From NCBI RefSeq assembly GCF_023008405.1, contig NZ_CP095376.1, positions 3,744,001 to 3,808,000 of the forward strand: a stretch of 64,000 nt of DNA. The letters are read 5' to 3'. The stretch comes from Amycolatopsis sp. FBCC-B4732. Lineage in GTDB: Bacteria > Actinomycetota > Actinomycetes > Mycobacteriales > Pseudonocardiaceae. The position numbers and the translations under genes were made by a program. Under the pieces are notes generated by a model. It ran no database searches. It was not told the origin of the DNA and saw nothing but the letters and a program-made list of their open reading frames with translations. Positions 24,682-33,369 of this stretch are shown piece after piece (the stretch's first letter is position 1; each line of letters starts with the position of its first letter).

Positions 24682-26466
24682 TCAGGCGGCGGTGCGGTAC
24701 AACGCGAAGGTGGCCAGGTACGGCGTGGCGCGGGACTGCGTGACGACGACGCGCAGGTGCGCGGCGGTCACCGGCGCGGGCAGGGTGATCAGCCGCGTGA
24801 AGCCGATGGTCGACACGGTGGCGAGGGTCCGCCAAGTGCCGTCGACCTCGGCCTGCACCTGCGCGCCTTCCACGTGCTGGCCGCGCGTGATGTCCTCGCC
24901 GAGGCGGATCTGGTCGAACGTGACCGGCCGGGGCAGCCGGACGTCGAGCGGGCGGTCCAGCCGTTCCGCAGTCGTCAGCGCCGCGTCCGTGACCGCCGCC
25001 GGGCCGCCCGCGGCGAGGTTGCGGGCCTGCGTCCGGGCGATCGCCTGCCCGAAGCCGGCCAGCGCGGCGGTGTCGGCGGGCGCGATCCGGCCGTCCGGGC
25101 CGGGCGGGACGTTGAGCAGCAGCGACGAGTTCCGCCCGACGGTCCGGCGGTAGAGCTCGACCAGCTGTGCGGCGGTCTTCGGCTGTTCACCGGGGTGGAA
25201 GAACCAGCCCGGCCGGAGGGAGACGTCGGATTCGGCGGGCGCCCACTGCAGGTACCGCACCGACGGGTCGGCCAGCTTCTGCCGCGAGCCGAGGTCTTCG
25301 GCGGTCGCGCCGCCGAGGAACAGCTCTTCGTTGTGCGCGGTCGCCGGGTCGCCGGTGGTGGGCAGCGGGCTCCACTCGGTTTCGCGCGCCTGCCCGGCCT
25401 CGTTGCCGACCCAGCGCACGCCCGCGGGCCCGGCGAAGGTGACGGTGTCCGGGGACAGCGCGTGGACCAGCCGGAACCACGTCGTGAAGTCGTAGGTCTC
25501 GCTGACGCCGTGGTCGCGCCACGGGTTCGCGCCGTCCAGCCACAGTTCGTCGATGGGGCCGTACTGGGTGAACAGCTCGTAGATCTGGTTGAGGTAGTAG
25601 GCGTTGTAGTCGTCCTCGTCGACGGTGAACCGCGGCAGCTTCCCGGCGGCGAGCGCGGCGGCGCGGTCGTCGTGCGGGACGAGCGCCGGGATGGTCCGGC
25701 GGGTGACCGCGCTGCCCGTCCCGTACCGGCTCTGGCCCTGCGGCGCGCTCGCGCGGTCCTCGTAGGTCGCCTGCTCCTCGATGCTCAGCGGCTGCCCGGC
25801 GGCGACCTTCGCTTCGATCCGCGTCACCTCGTCGGCGAAGAACCGCTTCGGCAGCTCGGCGCCATCGGCGGGCGACAGGTAGACGCCGACCTTGAGCCCG
25901 GCCGCACGCGCCGACTCGACGTAGTCACGCAGGACGTCGCTACGCGGGTTGGCGCACTCGGCCCGCGTCTGCCAGTACGCCGAGGGGTCCTGCGCGCGAT
26001 TGGCCTCGGCCGTGTCCCGGGCCGACGCCCCGCACCATGGGCTCGCGACGACGGAGTGGTTGGTGTAGCGCGTCGGGTAGAGGACGAACCCGTCGTGGTG
26101 CTTGGCCGTAAGCATCACCTGCGTGACGCCGGCGGCCTTGAGCGAGCGCATCCACTGCGCGGTGTCGACGGCCGGCGGGGCGAAGGCCGATTCCCGCTCC
26201 GCGCCCGAGCCCCATTCGCGGTCGGTGAAGGTGTTCATCCCGAAGTGGGTGAACGCGGTGACCGGCCGCTGCTGCCAGGCGAGCTGACCTTTCCGCGGGA
26301 CGACGGCGGCTGCCTTGGCGACGATCCGGGCCGGGCTGTCGCACGCCTGGACGGTCATGATGGTCGCCGGTCGGATAGATCCACCGCACCCGTCGGCGGC
26401 GGCCGGGACCGCCACCACAGTGCCGGAAACGACGACGGCCGCGAGGACCAGACCACGAAACGTCAT
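24682..26466 (-). CDS. secreted alpha-L-fucosidase, GH29, with C-terminal galactose-binding-like domain
   Basis: 594-residue exported enzyme. Signal peptide 1-24, then the GH29 barrel: FTHFGMNTFTDREWG, VMLTAKHHDGFVLYPTRYTN, and nucleophile Asp in IDELWLDGANPW (near residue 311). The last 130 residues form a beta-sandwich of F5/8 type (RLPRPVTFDQIRLGEDITRG, LRVVVTQSR). It removes alpha-fucose caps from host or plant glycans. GAGGAGAG precedes ATG 26466. It is first gene of the glycan operon. A GTCTAGAC palindrome like the core of the DasR (dre) site overlaps its likely -35 region. Confidence 0.92.
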   Translation of the reverse strand: MTFRGLVLAAVVVSGTVVAVPAAADGCGGSIRPATIMTVQACDSPARIVAKAAAVVPRKGQLAWQQRPVTAFTHFGMNTFTDREWGSGAERESAFAPPAVDTAQWMRSLKAAGVTQVMLTAKHHDGFVLYPTRYTNHSVVASPWCGASARDTAEANRAQDPSAYWQTRAECANPRSDVLRDYVESARAAGLKVGVYLSPADGAELPKRFFADEVTRIEAKVAAGQPLSIEEQATYEDRASAPQGQSRYGTGSAVTRRTIPALVPHDDRAAALAAGKLPRFTVDEDDYNAYYLNQIYELFTQYGPIDELWLDGANPWRDHGVSETYDFTTWFRLVHALSPDTVTFAGPAGVRWVGNEAGQARETEWSPLPTTGDPATAHNEELFLGGATAEDLGSRQKLADPSVRYLQWAPAESDVSLRPGWFFHPGEQPKTAAQLVELYRRTVGRNSSLLLNVPPGPDGRIAPADTAALAGFGQAIARTQARNLAAGGPAAVTDAALTTAERLDRPLDVRLPRPVTFDQIRLGEDITRGQHVEGAQVQAEVDGTWRTLATVSTIGFTRLITLPAPVTAAHLRVVVTQSRATPYLATFALYRTAA

Positions 26467-26550
26467 GACTCTCCTCGTGACGGACCGCGCCACAAACCCG
26501 GCGGCGGCAGGACGGGGTGGACGTTCGTCAGGCTAGGTCGGCCAGCCATC

Positions 26551-26566
26551 GGATGTCTAGACCTGA
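26551..26566 (-). promoter_or_regulatory. dre-like palindrome upstream of the glycan operon
   Basis: GGATGTCTAGACCTGA contains the perfect GTCTAGAC core of the DasR/NagR-type GntR operator; the flanks match poorly. On the minus strand TAGACA (26554-26559) and TAGCCT (26530-26535), spaced 18 bp, form a plausible promoter overlapped by the palindrome. Confidence 0.4.
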
Positions 26567-26620
26567 CGAGGTGACAACGAATGTCGTGGATCAGCAACCC
26601 GCCGGCGGTCCGGTAGCCTG

Positions 26621-26637
26621 TGTTCACTATTCGAACA
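26621..26637 (+). promoter_or_regulatory. IclR box 1, upstream of the IclR gene
   Basis: TGTTCACTATTCGAACA: GTTC-N7-GAAC with a further matching T/A pair. The same architecture occurs at 29821 and, degenerately, at 29915. Confidence 0.55.
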
Positions 26638-26666
26638 GCGGTACCAGACTTTCGGCGGAGGCCCCC

Positions 26667-27458
26667 GTGACCAAACCGACGCGGTCCCCCGACACCCGCG
26701 CCGACCAGGCGGACATCCAGGCCGTGAGCCGGGTCAGCCAGATCCTGTCCCTGTTCGACCCGGCGACCCCGGAAGTCACCGCGAGCGAGGTCGCCGAGCG
26801 GCTCGGCCTCAACCGCACCACGGCGTACCGCTACTGCACGTCCCTGGTCGCGGCCGGTCTCCTCGAGCGCAGCAACGAAGGCGGCTACGCGCCGGGCGGG
26901 CTCCTGCTGCAGCTGGGCGCGTTCGCCATCGGCCACCGGCGGGTGGTCAACCTGGCCCCGCGGCACATGCAGGCGCTGTCGCGGGCGACGCAGACGAGCG
27001 TGGTGCTGAGCCTGTGGGGCCTCACCGGGCCGGTGGTGTCGCGGGTCGAGGAGAACGTCTCGACGATCGTGGTGGTGTCGGTGCGCGTCGGCAGCCACCT
27101 GCCGCTGGACACCGCGCAGAGCAAGGTGTTCCTGGCCTACCACGCCGACCAGCTGTCGATGGAACGGCTGATCGGCACCCTTTCCGGCACGGCGCGGGAC
27201 GAGCTGCGCGCCGACGTCGACCGGGTCCGGGCGGTCGGCCACTGTTCGGCGATGAGCACGCCGGGGATAGTGGCCGTGGCCGCGCCGGTCTTCGACGAAT
27301 ACGGCATCTGCGCGACGATCGCGATCGTGGGGCCGGACAACACGTTGTCGATGAACGACGACACCCCCGAGCTGCGCGTGGTGGTCGACGCCGCGCGGGA
27401 GCTCACCCACGAGCTGGGCGGGCACTACCGGCCGGACGACATCCAGCCCGCGGTGTAG
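26667..27458 (+). CDS. IclR family transcriptional regulator
   Basis: 263-residue regulator. The winged helix occupies about 15-75 (AVSRVSQILSLFDPATPEVT, ASEVAERLGLNRTTAYRYC) and the GAF-like effector domain about 90-255 (RVEENVSTIVVVSVRVGSHL, STPGIVAVAAPVFDEYGICA). GGCGGAGG precedes GTG 26667. It overlaps the DHODH-like gene by 34 nt at the 3' ends. The box at its own promoter recurs in the region between the divergent MHS transporter and DUF6282 operons, so it probably controls the whole catabolic locus and binds a pathway intermediate. Confidence 0.92.
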   Translation: MTKPTRSPDTRADQADIQAVSRVSQILSLFDPATPEVTASEVAERLGLNRTTAYRYCTSLVAAGLLERSNEGGYAPGGLLLQLGAFAIGHRRVVNLAPRHMQALSRATQTSVVLSLWGLTGPVVSRVEENVSTIVVVSVRVGSHLPLDTAQSKVFLAYHADQLSMERLIGTLSGTARDELRADVDRVRAVGHCSAMSTPGIVAVAAPVFDEYGICATIAIVGPDNTLSMNDDTPELRVVVDAARELTHELGGHYRPDDIQPAV

Positions 27459-28432
27459 GGCAGCCACGCCGGCGTGGGCGGCGGCGCCACGTCGGCGTAC
27501 TCCCGCGTCCCGGCCAGCGCGCTGCCGACGAAGTCTTCGCCGACCCCGGCCACGCCGTCGACCAGCTCCCGGAGCACGGCGGGACCGCCGATCCACAACG
27601 CCGTGACGACTTCGACGGCGCGGGCACCGGCGGCGAGGAAGCGCAGCACGTCCTTCGAAGTACGGGCGCCGTTGGTGCCGATCAGGGGTACGTCGAGCCG
27701 CTGGAAAGCCCTGCCCACCCAGTAAAGGCTCATCGGCAGGCAGCCCGGTGAGCTCCACGCGCCCCACGAGCCCAGCACCGCACCGCCGTCGAGGTCGGGC
27801 AGGAAACCCGGGTAGCGGCCGACCAGCCCGACCGCGTCCGCGCCCGCCGAACGAGCGGCGCGGGCCAAGGCGACGACGTCCGACGCCTGGCCCGGCAGCT
27901 TCACGAACAGCGGGACGTCGACGGCGGCCCGCACGATCCGGACGGCCTCGGCGACCCCGTCCGCTTCGGTCAGCTGCCGCACCGCGCGGGCCTCGCGGCC
28001 GTGCGGGGCACCGATGTTCAGCTCGACCGCCGGGACGACCGAAGCCAGCGCCCGCCCGATCCGCGCGGCCGCGGCCGGCTCGCCCAGGGTGATGCTCCCG
28101 AGCACCGGGCAGCCCCTCGGAGCGCCGTGGGCGACCGCGGCGGCGAGCACGGAAAGCCAGTCGTCCAGTTCCACCTGCGCGAGCCCGGAGCGGTTGAGCA
28201 GGCCGTCACCGAGCCGGACCACCGCCGGCGGTCGCACCTCGCCGTCCGCGGAAACGAAGGCGTAACCGGCGATGTCGAGCTGCCGCCGGGCGGCGGCGCT
28301 TTCGTTGACCGACTTGGCCACCACCGCCCCGGCGCCCGCGTCGACGCACGCGGTGATCCCGTCGAGGGTCATGGTCAGCTCGGAGGAGCCGACCCACACC
28401 GGGTTGGCGGCGGCCAGGCCCGCGACGTCCAT
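27425..28432 (-). CDS. dihydroorotate dehydrogenase-like FMN oxidoreductase
   Basis: 335-residue TIM-barrel flavoprotein of the DHODH/PreA group. Recognisable pieces are ANPVWVGSSELTM at the N-terminus, VAKSVNESAA, VELNIGAPHGREARAVRQ, PLFVKLPGQASDVVALARAA and the phosphate-binding end IGTNGARTSKDVLRFLAAGA. The housekeeping pyrD is normally longer and in the pyrimidine operon, so a catabolic role (reduction or oxidation of a C=C bond in a ring acid, as in PreA) is more likely; the substrate is unknown. ATG 28432 follows the MHS transporter's TGA directly, so transporter and enzyme are one operon. Confidence 0.8.
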   Translation of the reverse strand: MDVAGLAAANPVWVGSSELTMTLDGITACVDAGAGAVVAKSVNESAAARRQLDIAGYAFVSADGEVRPPAVVRLGDGLLNRSGLAQVELDDWLSVLAAAVAHGAPRGCPVLGSITLGEPAAAARIGRALASVVPAVELNIGAPHGREARAVRQLTEADGVAEAVRIVRAAVDVPLFVKLPGQASDVVALARAARSAGADAVGLVGRYPGFLPDLDGGAVLGSWGAWSSPGCLPMSLYWVGRAFQRLDVPLIGTNGARTSKDVLRFLAAGARAVEVVTALWIGGPAVLRELVDGVAGVGEDFVGSALAGTREYADVAPPPTPAWLPYTAGWMSSGR

Positions 28433-29794
28433 TCAGGACAGTTTCGGGATCGTGCTGTCGTCGGCCATGTCGACGTCCTTCGTCTCCGGGCCGAGGAAGC
28501 CGCCGAGGCTGATCAGCAGGCCGGCCAAAACGATGAGGACGCCCGGGGCGAGGTGCGCGGGCATGAACCCGTCGAAGCGCTGCAGGTAGAACTGGTAGAA
28601 CGCCGGGGCGATGAGCGCCAGGCTGTAACCGACGCCGTAGCCGGTCGACCGGATGCTCGCCGGGAACCGCTCGGTCAGGTACGCCGCGATCGGGCCGAAG
28701 GTGCCGACGGTGAACACGCCGATCAGCACGCCGAAGCCGAGCGCCGCGCCGAAGCCGCCGTTCGACGCCATCAGGGTCGTGTACGAACCCGCGCCGAGCA
28801 CGACCATCGAGAAGCCGTAGCCGATGTAGAACCGGCGGCGGCCGATGCGCTGCGACAGCATCCCGAACAGCGGGTAGGACAACGCGGCGGCGGCGTTGAT
28901 GACGAGCATCGTCAGCGTGACCTCCTTGCTCGAGAGGTCCAGGTGCGCCTTCAGCTGCGCGGGTGTCACCGCGGCTTCCATGTTGGTCGCGAGCCACGTG
29001 CCGGTCATCAGGACGAACACCTGGCCCAGCGCCCGCGGGTACTTCCGCAGCAGCCGGACGAACGGCAGCTTGTGCTTCTCGCCGGTCAGCTCGGACGGCG
29101 GCTCGTGCACCTGCTTCTGGTAGTAGCGGAACAGCACCGCCGCCAGCAGCGCACCGACGAAGAACGGGATCCGCCAGCCCCACTGGACGTACGCGCTGTG
29201 CAGGCCGGCCGACGGCAGCAGCTGCAGCATCAGCAGCGTGATCGCGGCGATCACCGCGTACGCGGCGGGCGAGGTCGAGGTGATGATCGAGGCGTAGAGC
29301 CCGCGTTTGTGCTTCGGGCTCCACTCCATCGCCAGCGGCACCGCGGTCGTGTATTCGCCGCCGAGGAAGATCCCGTCGACGAACCGCAGCGCGATGAGGG
29401 TGCCGACCGACCACATCCCGATCGTCTCGTGCCCGGGCAGGCACGCGGTCACCAGCGTGATGATGCCGAACCCGCCCACCGCGACCAGCGTCGTGCGCTT
29501 GCGCCCGACCGTGTCGGCGAAGTGGCCGAAGATGATCGCGCCGAGCGGGCGCCCGATCAGCGTCGAGGCGAACACCAGCGACGCCAGCAGCGCCGTCGTG
29601 CTCGCGCTGAGGTTCGCCGCCTGGAAGTACGCGGCCGCCGGCGCCAGCACGACGATCGGCAGGTAGATGTCGAACTGGTCGACGAAGTAGGCGAGCGTCC
29701 CGCCGCGCACCGCGGCACGCACCTTGGCGGGGTCCGGGCCGTGCGGGGTACCGGGACGCGCGGCCGTCTCCGCGGGGCTGGGCGGTGTGGACAT
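28433..29794 (-). CDS. MFS transporter, metabolite:H+ symporter (MHS) family
   Basis: 453-residue carrier with 12 predicted membrane helices. MHS/sugar-porter signatures include GRPLGAIIFGHFADTVGRKR between helices 2 and 3, RFVDGIFLGGEY after helix 4 and ERFPASIRSTGYGVGYSLAL in the second half. MHS carriers usually import carboxylates (citrate, ketoglutarate, aromatic acids, betaines) with protons. GGAGGAC lies six bases before ATG 29794 (29797 is also possible). It is divergent from the catabolic operon and flanked by an IclR-type box, so it probably imports the pathway substrate. Confidence 0.92.
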   Translation of the reverse strand: MSTPPSPAETAARPGTPHGPDPAKVRAAVRGGTLAYFVDQFDIYLPIVVLAPAAAYFQAANLSASTTALLASLVFASTLIGRPLGAIIFGHFADTVGRKRTTLVAVGGFGIITLVTACLPGHETIGMWSVGTLIALRFVDGIFLGGEYTTAVPLAMEWSPKHKRGLYASIITSTSPAAYAVIAAITLLMLQLLPSAGLHSAYVQWGWRIPFFVGALLAAVLFRYYQKQVHEPPSELTGEKHKLPFVRLLRKYPRALGQVFVLMTGTWLATNMEAAVTPAQLKAHLDLSSKEVTLTMLVINAAAALSYPLFGMLSQRIGRRRFYIGYGFSMVVLGAGSYTTLMASNGGFGAALGFGVLIGVFTVGTFGPIAAYLTERFPASIRSTGYGVGYSLALIAPAFYQFYLQRFDGFMPAHLAPGVLIVLAGLLISLGGFLGPETKDVDMADDSTIPKLS

Positions 29795-29820
29795 CATCGT
29801 CCTCCGTTTTCGAACCTAGT

Positions 29821-29835
29821 GTTCACGAAGCGAAC
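29821..29835. promoter_or_regulatory. IclR box 2, MHS transporter promoter side
   Basis: GTTCACGAAGCGAAC: exact GTTC-N7-GAAC, 26 bp before the transporter start. Further GAAC and GTTC half-sites lie close by (29811-29815, 29863-29868). Confidence 0.55.
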
Positions 29836-29914
29836 GTGAGTCACTCTAAATATCGCCAACCGTGAACACAAGAGCGGTCACAGGGTTGACAGACGGTCTT
29901 ATAGTGAACTTTGA

Positions 29915-29929
29915 CTTCATAATGCGAAC
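29915..29929. promoter_or_regulatory. IclR box 3, catabolic operon side
   Basis: CTTCATAATGCGAAC: TTC-N7-GAA core with the first outer base changed. It ends 13 bp before the DUF6282 start, compatible with repression over the transcript start or RBS. Confidence 0.4.
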
Positions 29930-29942
29930 GAGAGGCACGCTG

Positions 29943-30827
29943 ATGAGCCCCGCCATCGCCGCCGTCCTGGACGGCCTGGTCGACATGCACGTCCACTCCG
30001 GTCCCAGCCCGTTCCCGCGGCGCTTCGACCACGTCGAGGCCGCGCAGGACGGCGCCCGGATCGGGATGCGCGCCATGGTCGCGAAGTCCCACCACCACAA
30101 CACCCAGATGGACGTCCTCGCGATGAAGGGCCGTCTCGAAGGCGTCAAGGCGCAGGCCTTCGGCGGGATCGCGCTGAACAGCACCGTCGGCGGGCTCAAC
30201 GTCCACGCCGTGCGCATGACGCTGCGCATGGGCGGCAAGGTCGTCTGGTTCCCGACCATCTCCTCCGGCCGGCACATCGACTGCCACCCCGAGGACGGCG
30301 CGTTCCCGACCACCACCGTCCCGCTGACGCTGGAGCGCATCGACATCGTCGACGGCGAAGGCGCGCTCAAGCCCGAGGCGCTCGAGATCCTGGACGAGAT
30401 CAAAGAGCAGCAGGCCGTCCTCAACGGCGGCCACATGTACCCCGAGTACATCAAGACCCTGTTCCAGGAGGCGCACGAGCGCGGCATGAAGCGGATGGTC
30501 GTCAGCCACCCCGACTTCGTCATCGGCGCCGACCCCGCCCTGTGCCGCGAGCTGATCGAGCTCGGCGCGTTCATCGAGCACGAGGTCGGCATGTACGACC
30601 CCGAGGGCACCCAGAAGTGGGACCCGAAGAACCTGCTGACCTGGATCGAGGCGCTCGGCCCGGAGCACACCGTGCTGGCGTCGGACTTCGGCCAGAAGGC
30701 CAACCCGAAGCCGGTCGACGCGTGGCTGCGCGTCGGCGCGGCGCTGCTCGACCTCGGGCTGCCGGAGAAGGACCTGCGGCGGATGGTCCGCGACAACCCG
30801 ACGTACCTGCTGAACCTCGACGCCTGA
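29943..30827 (+). CDS. DUF6282 family putative metal-dependent hydrolase
   Basis: 294-residue protein that I place in DUF6282, an amidohydrolase/PHP-like barrel. Likely metal ligands are DMHVHSGPS near the N-terminus, VAKSHHHNTQMD, VSHPDF and the late ASDFGQKANP. Such folds hydrolyse cyclic or linear amides, lactones or phosphoesters; none is proven for this family. AGAGG precedes ATG 29943; an in-frame ATG at 29922 is less likely. It is first of six co-directional genes with gaps of 12 nt or less. It may open a lactam or lactone ring, which is inference. Confidence 0.8.
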   Translation: MSPAIAAVLDGLVDMHVHSGPSPFPRRFDHVEAAQDGARIGMRAMVAKSHHHNTQMDVLAMKGRLEGVKAQAFGGIALNSTVGGLNVHAVRMTLRMGGKVVWFPTISSGRHIDCHPEDGAFPTTTVPLTLERIDIVDGEGALKPEALEILDEIKEQQAVLNGGHMYPEYIKTLFQEAHERGMKRMVVSHPDFVIGADPALCRELIELGAFIEHEVGMYDPEGTQKWDPKNLLTWIEALGPEHTVLASDFGQKANPKPVDAWLRVGAALLDLGLPEKDLRRMVRDNPTYLLNLDA

Positions 30828-30839
30828 AAGGACGCGCTC

Positions 30840-31766
30840 GTGTACGAAAAGGACGATCCCCGCTCGGCCCTGGCCACCGCGGCCCGGCCGGACAGCGGCG
30901 CCGCGATCACCGCCGCGCAGTACCTCGACCTGCGCGAAACGCCGGTCGTGCGGGCCCAGAACGTGATCCTGATCCACACCGACGCCCGCGACGGCGACGA
31001 CCTCGACAACGGCACCCTCGACGGCGAGCTGGCGATCGTCGTCACGAGCGCCTCCCCCGCGTTCACCGTGCTCACCGCGGACGGCGCGACCAAAGTGGAC
31101 TCACCGGGTCTGGTCGTCGTCCCGCCCGGCGCGTCGCGGATCGGGGTGCACGGCGACGGGCCGCTGGTCCGGCTGGTCGAGGCCACCGAACCGGCGTGGC
31201 GGGACCGGGCGGCCAACGCCGGCGTGTACGCCCAGGACCACCCGCGCGTCACGTTGCTGGAGCGCTGGCCGGCGCCCGCCGAAGAACGCGTTCGCGTCTA
31301 CCCGCTGTCCGAGGTTCCGGACGACCCGAAGCGGTTCGGGCGGATCTTCCGGACCCGGTCGTTCATGGTGAACTTCCTGCCGCTGCAGGAGGGCCCGCGC
31401 GACCCGCGCAAGCTCTCCCCGCACCACCACGACGACTTCGAGCAGCTTTCCCTGGCCGTGCAAGGGGAATACGTGCACCACATCCGCACGCCGTGGCTGC
31501 CCGACAGCACGACCTGGCGCGAGGACGAGCACGTGCGGATCGGCAGCCCGTCGGTGACGGTCATCCCGCCGCCGACCGTGCACACGTCCGCGGCGAGCGA
31601 CCCCGGCGTGAACCAGCTGATCGACATCTTCAGCCCGCCGCGGGTCGACTTCTCGGAGAAACCGGGCTGGGTGCTCAACGCCGGCGACTACCCGATTCCG
31701 TCTTTCGGGGGCTCCGGGTGGCAGAGCCCTCGGCCCGGGGCGGCGCCCCGGGTGTCACAGCCGTGA
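30840..31766 (+). CDS. cupin domain protein (bicupin)
   Basis: 308-residue protein with a degenerate N-terminal cupin (GELAIVVTSASPAFTVLTAD, LVVVPPGASRIGVHGDGP) and a C-terminal cupin retaining metal ligands (KLSPHHHDDFEQLSLAVQGE, second motif VTVIPPPTVHTSA). Metal cupins in catabolic operons act as dioxygenases, isomerases or ligand sensors. GTG 30840 lies 12 nt after the DUF6282 stop, and its own stop overlaps the aldolase start by 4 nt. The C-terminal 30 residues (Gly/Ser/Pro) appear disordered. Confidence 0.78.
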   Translation: MYEKDDPRSALATAARPDSGAAITAAQYLDLRETPVVRAQNVILIHTDARDGDDLDNGTLDGELAIVVTSASPAFTVLTADGATKVDSPGLVVVPPGASRIGVHGDGPLVRLVEATEPAWRDRAANAGVYAQDHPRVTLLERWPAPAEERVRVYPLSEVPDDPKRFGRIFRTRSFMVNFLPLQEGPRDPRKLSPHHHDDFEQLSLAVQGEYVHHIRTPWLPDSTTWREDEHVRIGSPSVTVIPPPTVHTSAASDPGVNQLIDIFSPPRVDFSEKPGWVLNAGDYPIPSFGGSGWQSPRPGAAPRVSQP

Positions 31767-32533
31767 GCGCGCGCACCGGCGGCGGGCTGTTCACCCGCCC
31801 GGCCACGCCCGTGGGCACCTGGCTGAAGATCGCCTCGACCGAGCCGGCCGAGATCATGGCGTTCGCCGGGTTCGACTTCGTGGTCGTCGACCTGGAACAC
31901 GCGCCGCTCGACCTCGTCACGGCGTACCGGCTGATCAACACCGCGGCCGCGCTCGGCCTGACGCCGATCGTGCGGGTGCCGGACAAGACGGCGTCGACCA
32001 TCCAGAAGATCCTCGACGCCGGGGCGATGGGCATCCTCGTCCCGCACGTCGACACGGTCGAAGAGGCGGCGGCGGTCGGGCGAGCGTGCCGGTTCCCGCC
32101 GCACGGCGTCCGCGGCGCCGGGGGCACCAGCCGCGCCGGGGCGTGGGGGCTGAAGCCGACCGCCGAGTACCTGGCCACCGGCAACGACGACGTCCTCTGC
32201 ATCCCGCAGCTGGAGAGCGTCGAGGCGATCAAGGCGGCGCCGGAGATGCTGGCGCTGGACACCGTGGACGCCGTGTTCGTCGGCGCGGCGGACCTGTCGA
32301 TGTCGATGGGCTCGACGCCGGCGTCGCCGGACGTGCTCGACCTGATCGCCTCGGCCGTCGCGGCCGCGCACGACGCCGGGAAGAAGTGCGGGCTGGCGTT
32401 CGGCGGGGTCCCGGACAGGGCCGCGGCGGCGGTGCGGGAGGGCTGCGACTTCGTGCTGCTGAGCAACGACACGACGATGCTGGCCGAGGCCGCGCGCGGG
32501 CTGGTCACCGCGTTCCGGGACGCGACCGCATGA
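31763..32533 (+). CDS. HpcH/HpaI family aldolase/lyase
   Basis: 256-residue class II aldolase. Motifs are GTWLKIASTEPAEIMAFAGF, DFVVVDLEHAPLDLVTAYRL, the metal-binding Glu/Asp pair in CIPQLESVEAIKAA and VFVGAADLSMSMG, and the substrate Arg region HGVRGAGGTSRAGAWG. The family cleaves 2-keto-4-hydroxy acids to pyruvate (or a related 2-keto acid) plus an aldehyde, usually near the end of ring-degradation pathways. GTG 31763 overlaps the cupin stop (GTGA). Confidence 0.88.
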   Translation: MSARTGGGLFTRPATPVGTWLKIASTEPAEIMAFAGFDFVVVDLEHAPLDLVTAYRLINTAAALGLTPIVRVPDKTASTIQKILDAGAMGILVPHVDTVEEAAAVGRACRFPPHGVRGAGGTSRAGAWGLKPTAEYLATGNDDVLCIPQLESVEAIKAAPEMLALDTVDAVFVGAADLSMSMGSTPASPDVLDLIASAVAAAHDAGKKCGLAFGGVPDRAAAAVREGCDFVLLSNDTTMLAEAARGLVTAFRDATA

Positions 32534-33369
32534 CGTTGTCCTTGCCGCGTACGGCGTTGTCGATCGCCGAGCTCGACGACCTCGACCACGCCGGGGTCAT
32601 CCGGTTCGTGCGCGCGCTCGAGGAGTACGGGCACCGGATGGTGTGGCTCCCCGAGGTCGCCGGGCGGGAGGCGTTCACAACGGCGGCACTCGTGCTGGCG
32701 TCGACGTCGTCCTTGATCGTCGGCAACGGCGTGGCGCGGGCGCTCGAACGCGTCCCGAAGTCGGCGGGCTCGGCGGCGCGGGAGCTCGCCGCCGGATACC
32801 CCGGGCGGTACGTACTGGGGCTCGGGGTGAGCGGGGCGGTCCGCGAACGCGGGGCCGGGCCGCTGCCGTTCCTGCGCTCGTACCTCGACGGCGTCGACGA
32901 GGTGGCACCCGGCGTGCCGCGGGTGCTCGGCGCGTACTCGGCGGGGATCACGAAGCTGGCCGCCGAGCGGGCGGACGGGCTGATCACGTTCCTCGTCACG
33001 CCGGAGCACACCCGCTGGGCGCGCGAAACGATCGGGGACCTGTTCCTGTCCGTCGTCCAATGGGCGGTGGTCGGCCGTTCGCGGGCCGAGGCCCGGGAGG
33101 TCGCCCGGGAGCGGCTCGCGTACTACCTGACGCTCCCCCACCAGATCGCGAAACTGACCCGGCTCGGGTTCACCGACGCCGACCTCGCGCCGCCGGGGTC
33201 CGACCGGCTGCTCGACGCGCTCGTCGCCTACGGCACGCCGTCCCAGGTGCGCGAAGCGGTTCGGGCGCAGTACGAAGCGGGTGCCACCCAGGTCGCGCTG
33301 TCGCTGGTCGGCCCGCTCGACGAAGCGAAGCTCGACGCCTACCGGGCGCTCGCACCACAGGAGGATTGA
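32530..33369 (+). CDS. LLM class flavin-dependent oxidoreductase
   Basis: 279-residue luciferase-like monooxygenase fold, short for the family. RALEEYGHRMVWLPEVAGRE, LIVGNGVARALERVPKSAGS and YVLGLGVSGAVRERGAGPL follow the bacterial luciferase/F420 reductase pattern. The cofactor may be FMNH2 or F420. In this setting it could hydroxylate, Baeyer-Villiger oxidise or dehydrogenate the substrate. ATG 32530 overlaps the aldolase TGA, and its own TGA shares one base with the BKACE ATG (TGATG). Confidence 0.85.
   Translation: MTLSLPRTALSIAELDDLDHAGVIRFVRALEEYGHRMVWLPEVAGREAFTTAALVLASTSSLIVGNGVARALERVPKSAGSAARELAAGYPGRYVLGLGVSGAVRERGAGPLPFLRSYLDGVDEVAPGVPRVLGAYSAGITKLAAERADGLITFLVTPEHTRWARETIGDLFLSVVQWAVVGRSRAEAREVARERLAYYLTLPHQIAKLTRLGFTDADLAPPGSDRLLDALVAYGTPSQVREAVRAQYEAGATQVALSLVGPLDEAKLDAYRALAPQED

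Noticed and set aside
23161..26574. 1137-codon plus-strand open frame
   Set aside because: Antisense to the GH84 and GH29 genes, which have clear families, signals and catalytic residues.
29886..29905. TTGACA with TATAGT as a sigma-70 promoter of the catabolic operon
   Set aside because: The two hexamers are only 8 bp apart, too close for a -35/-10 pair.
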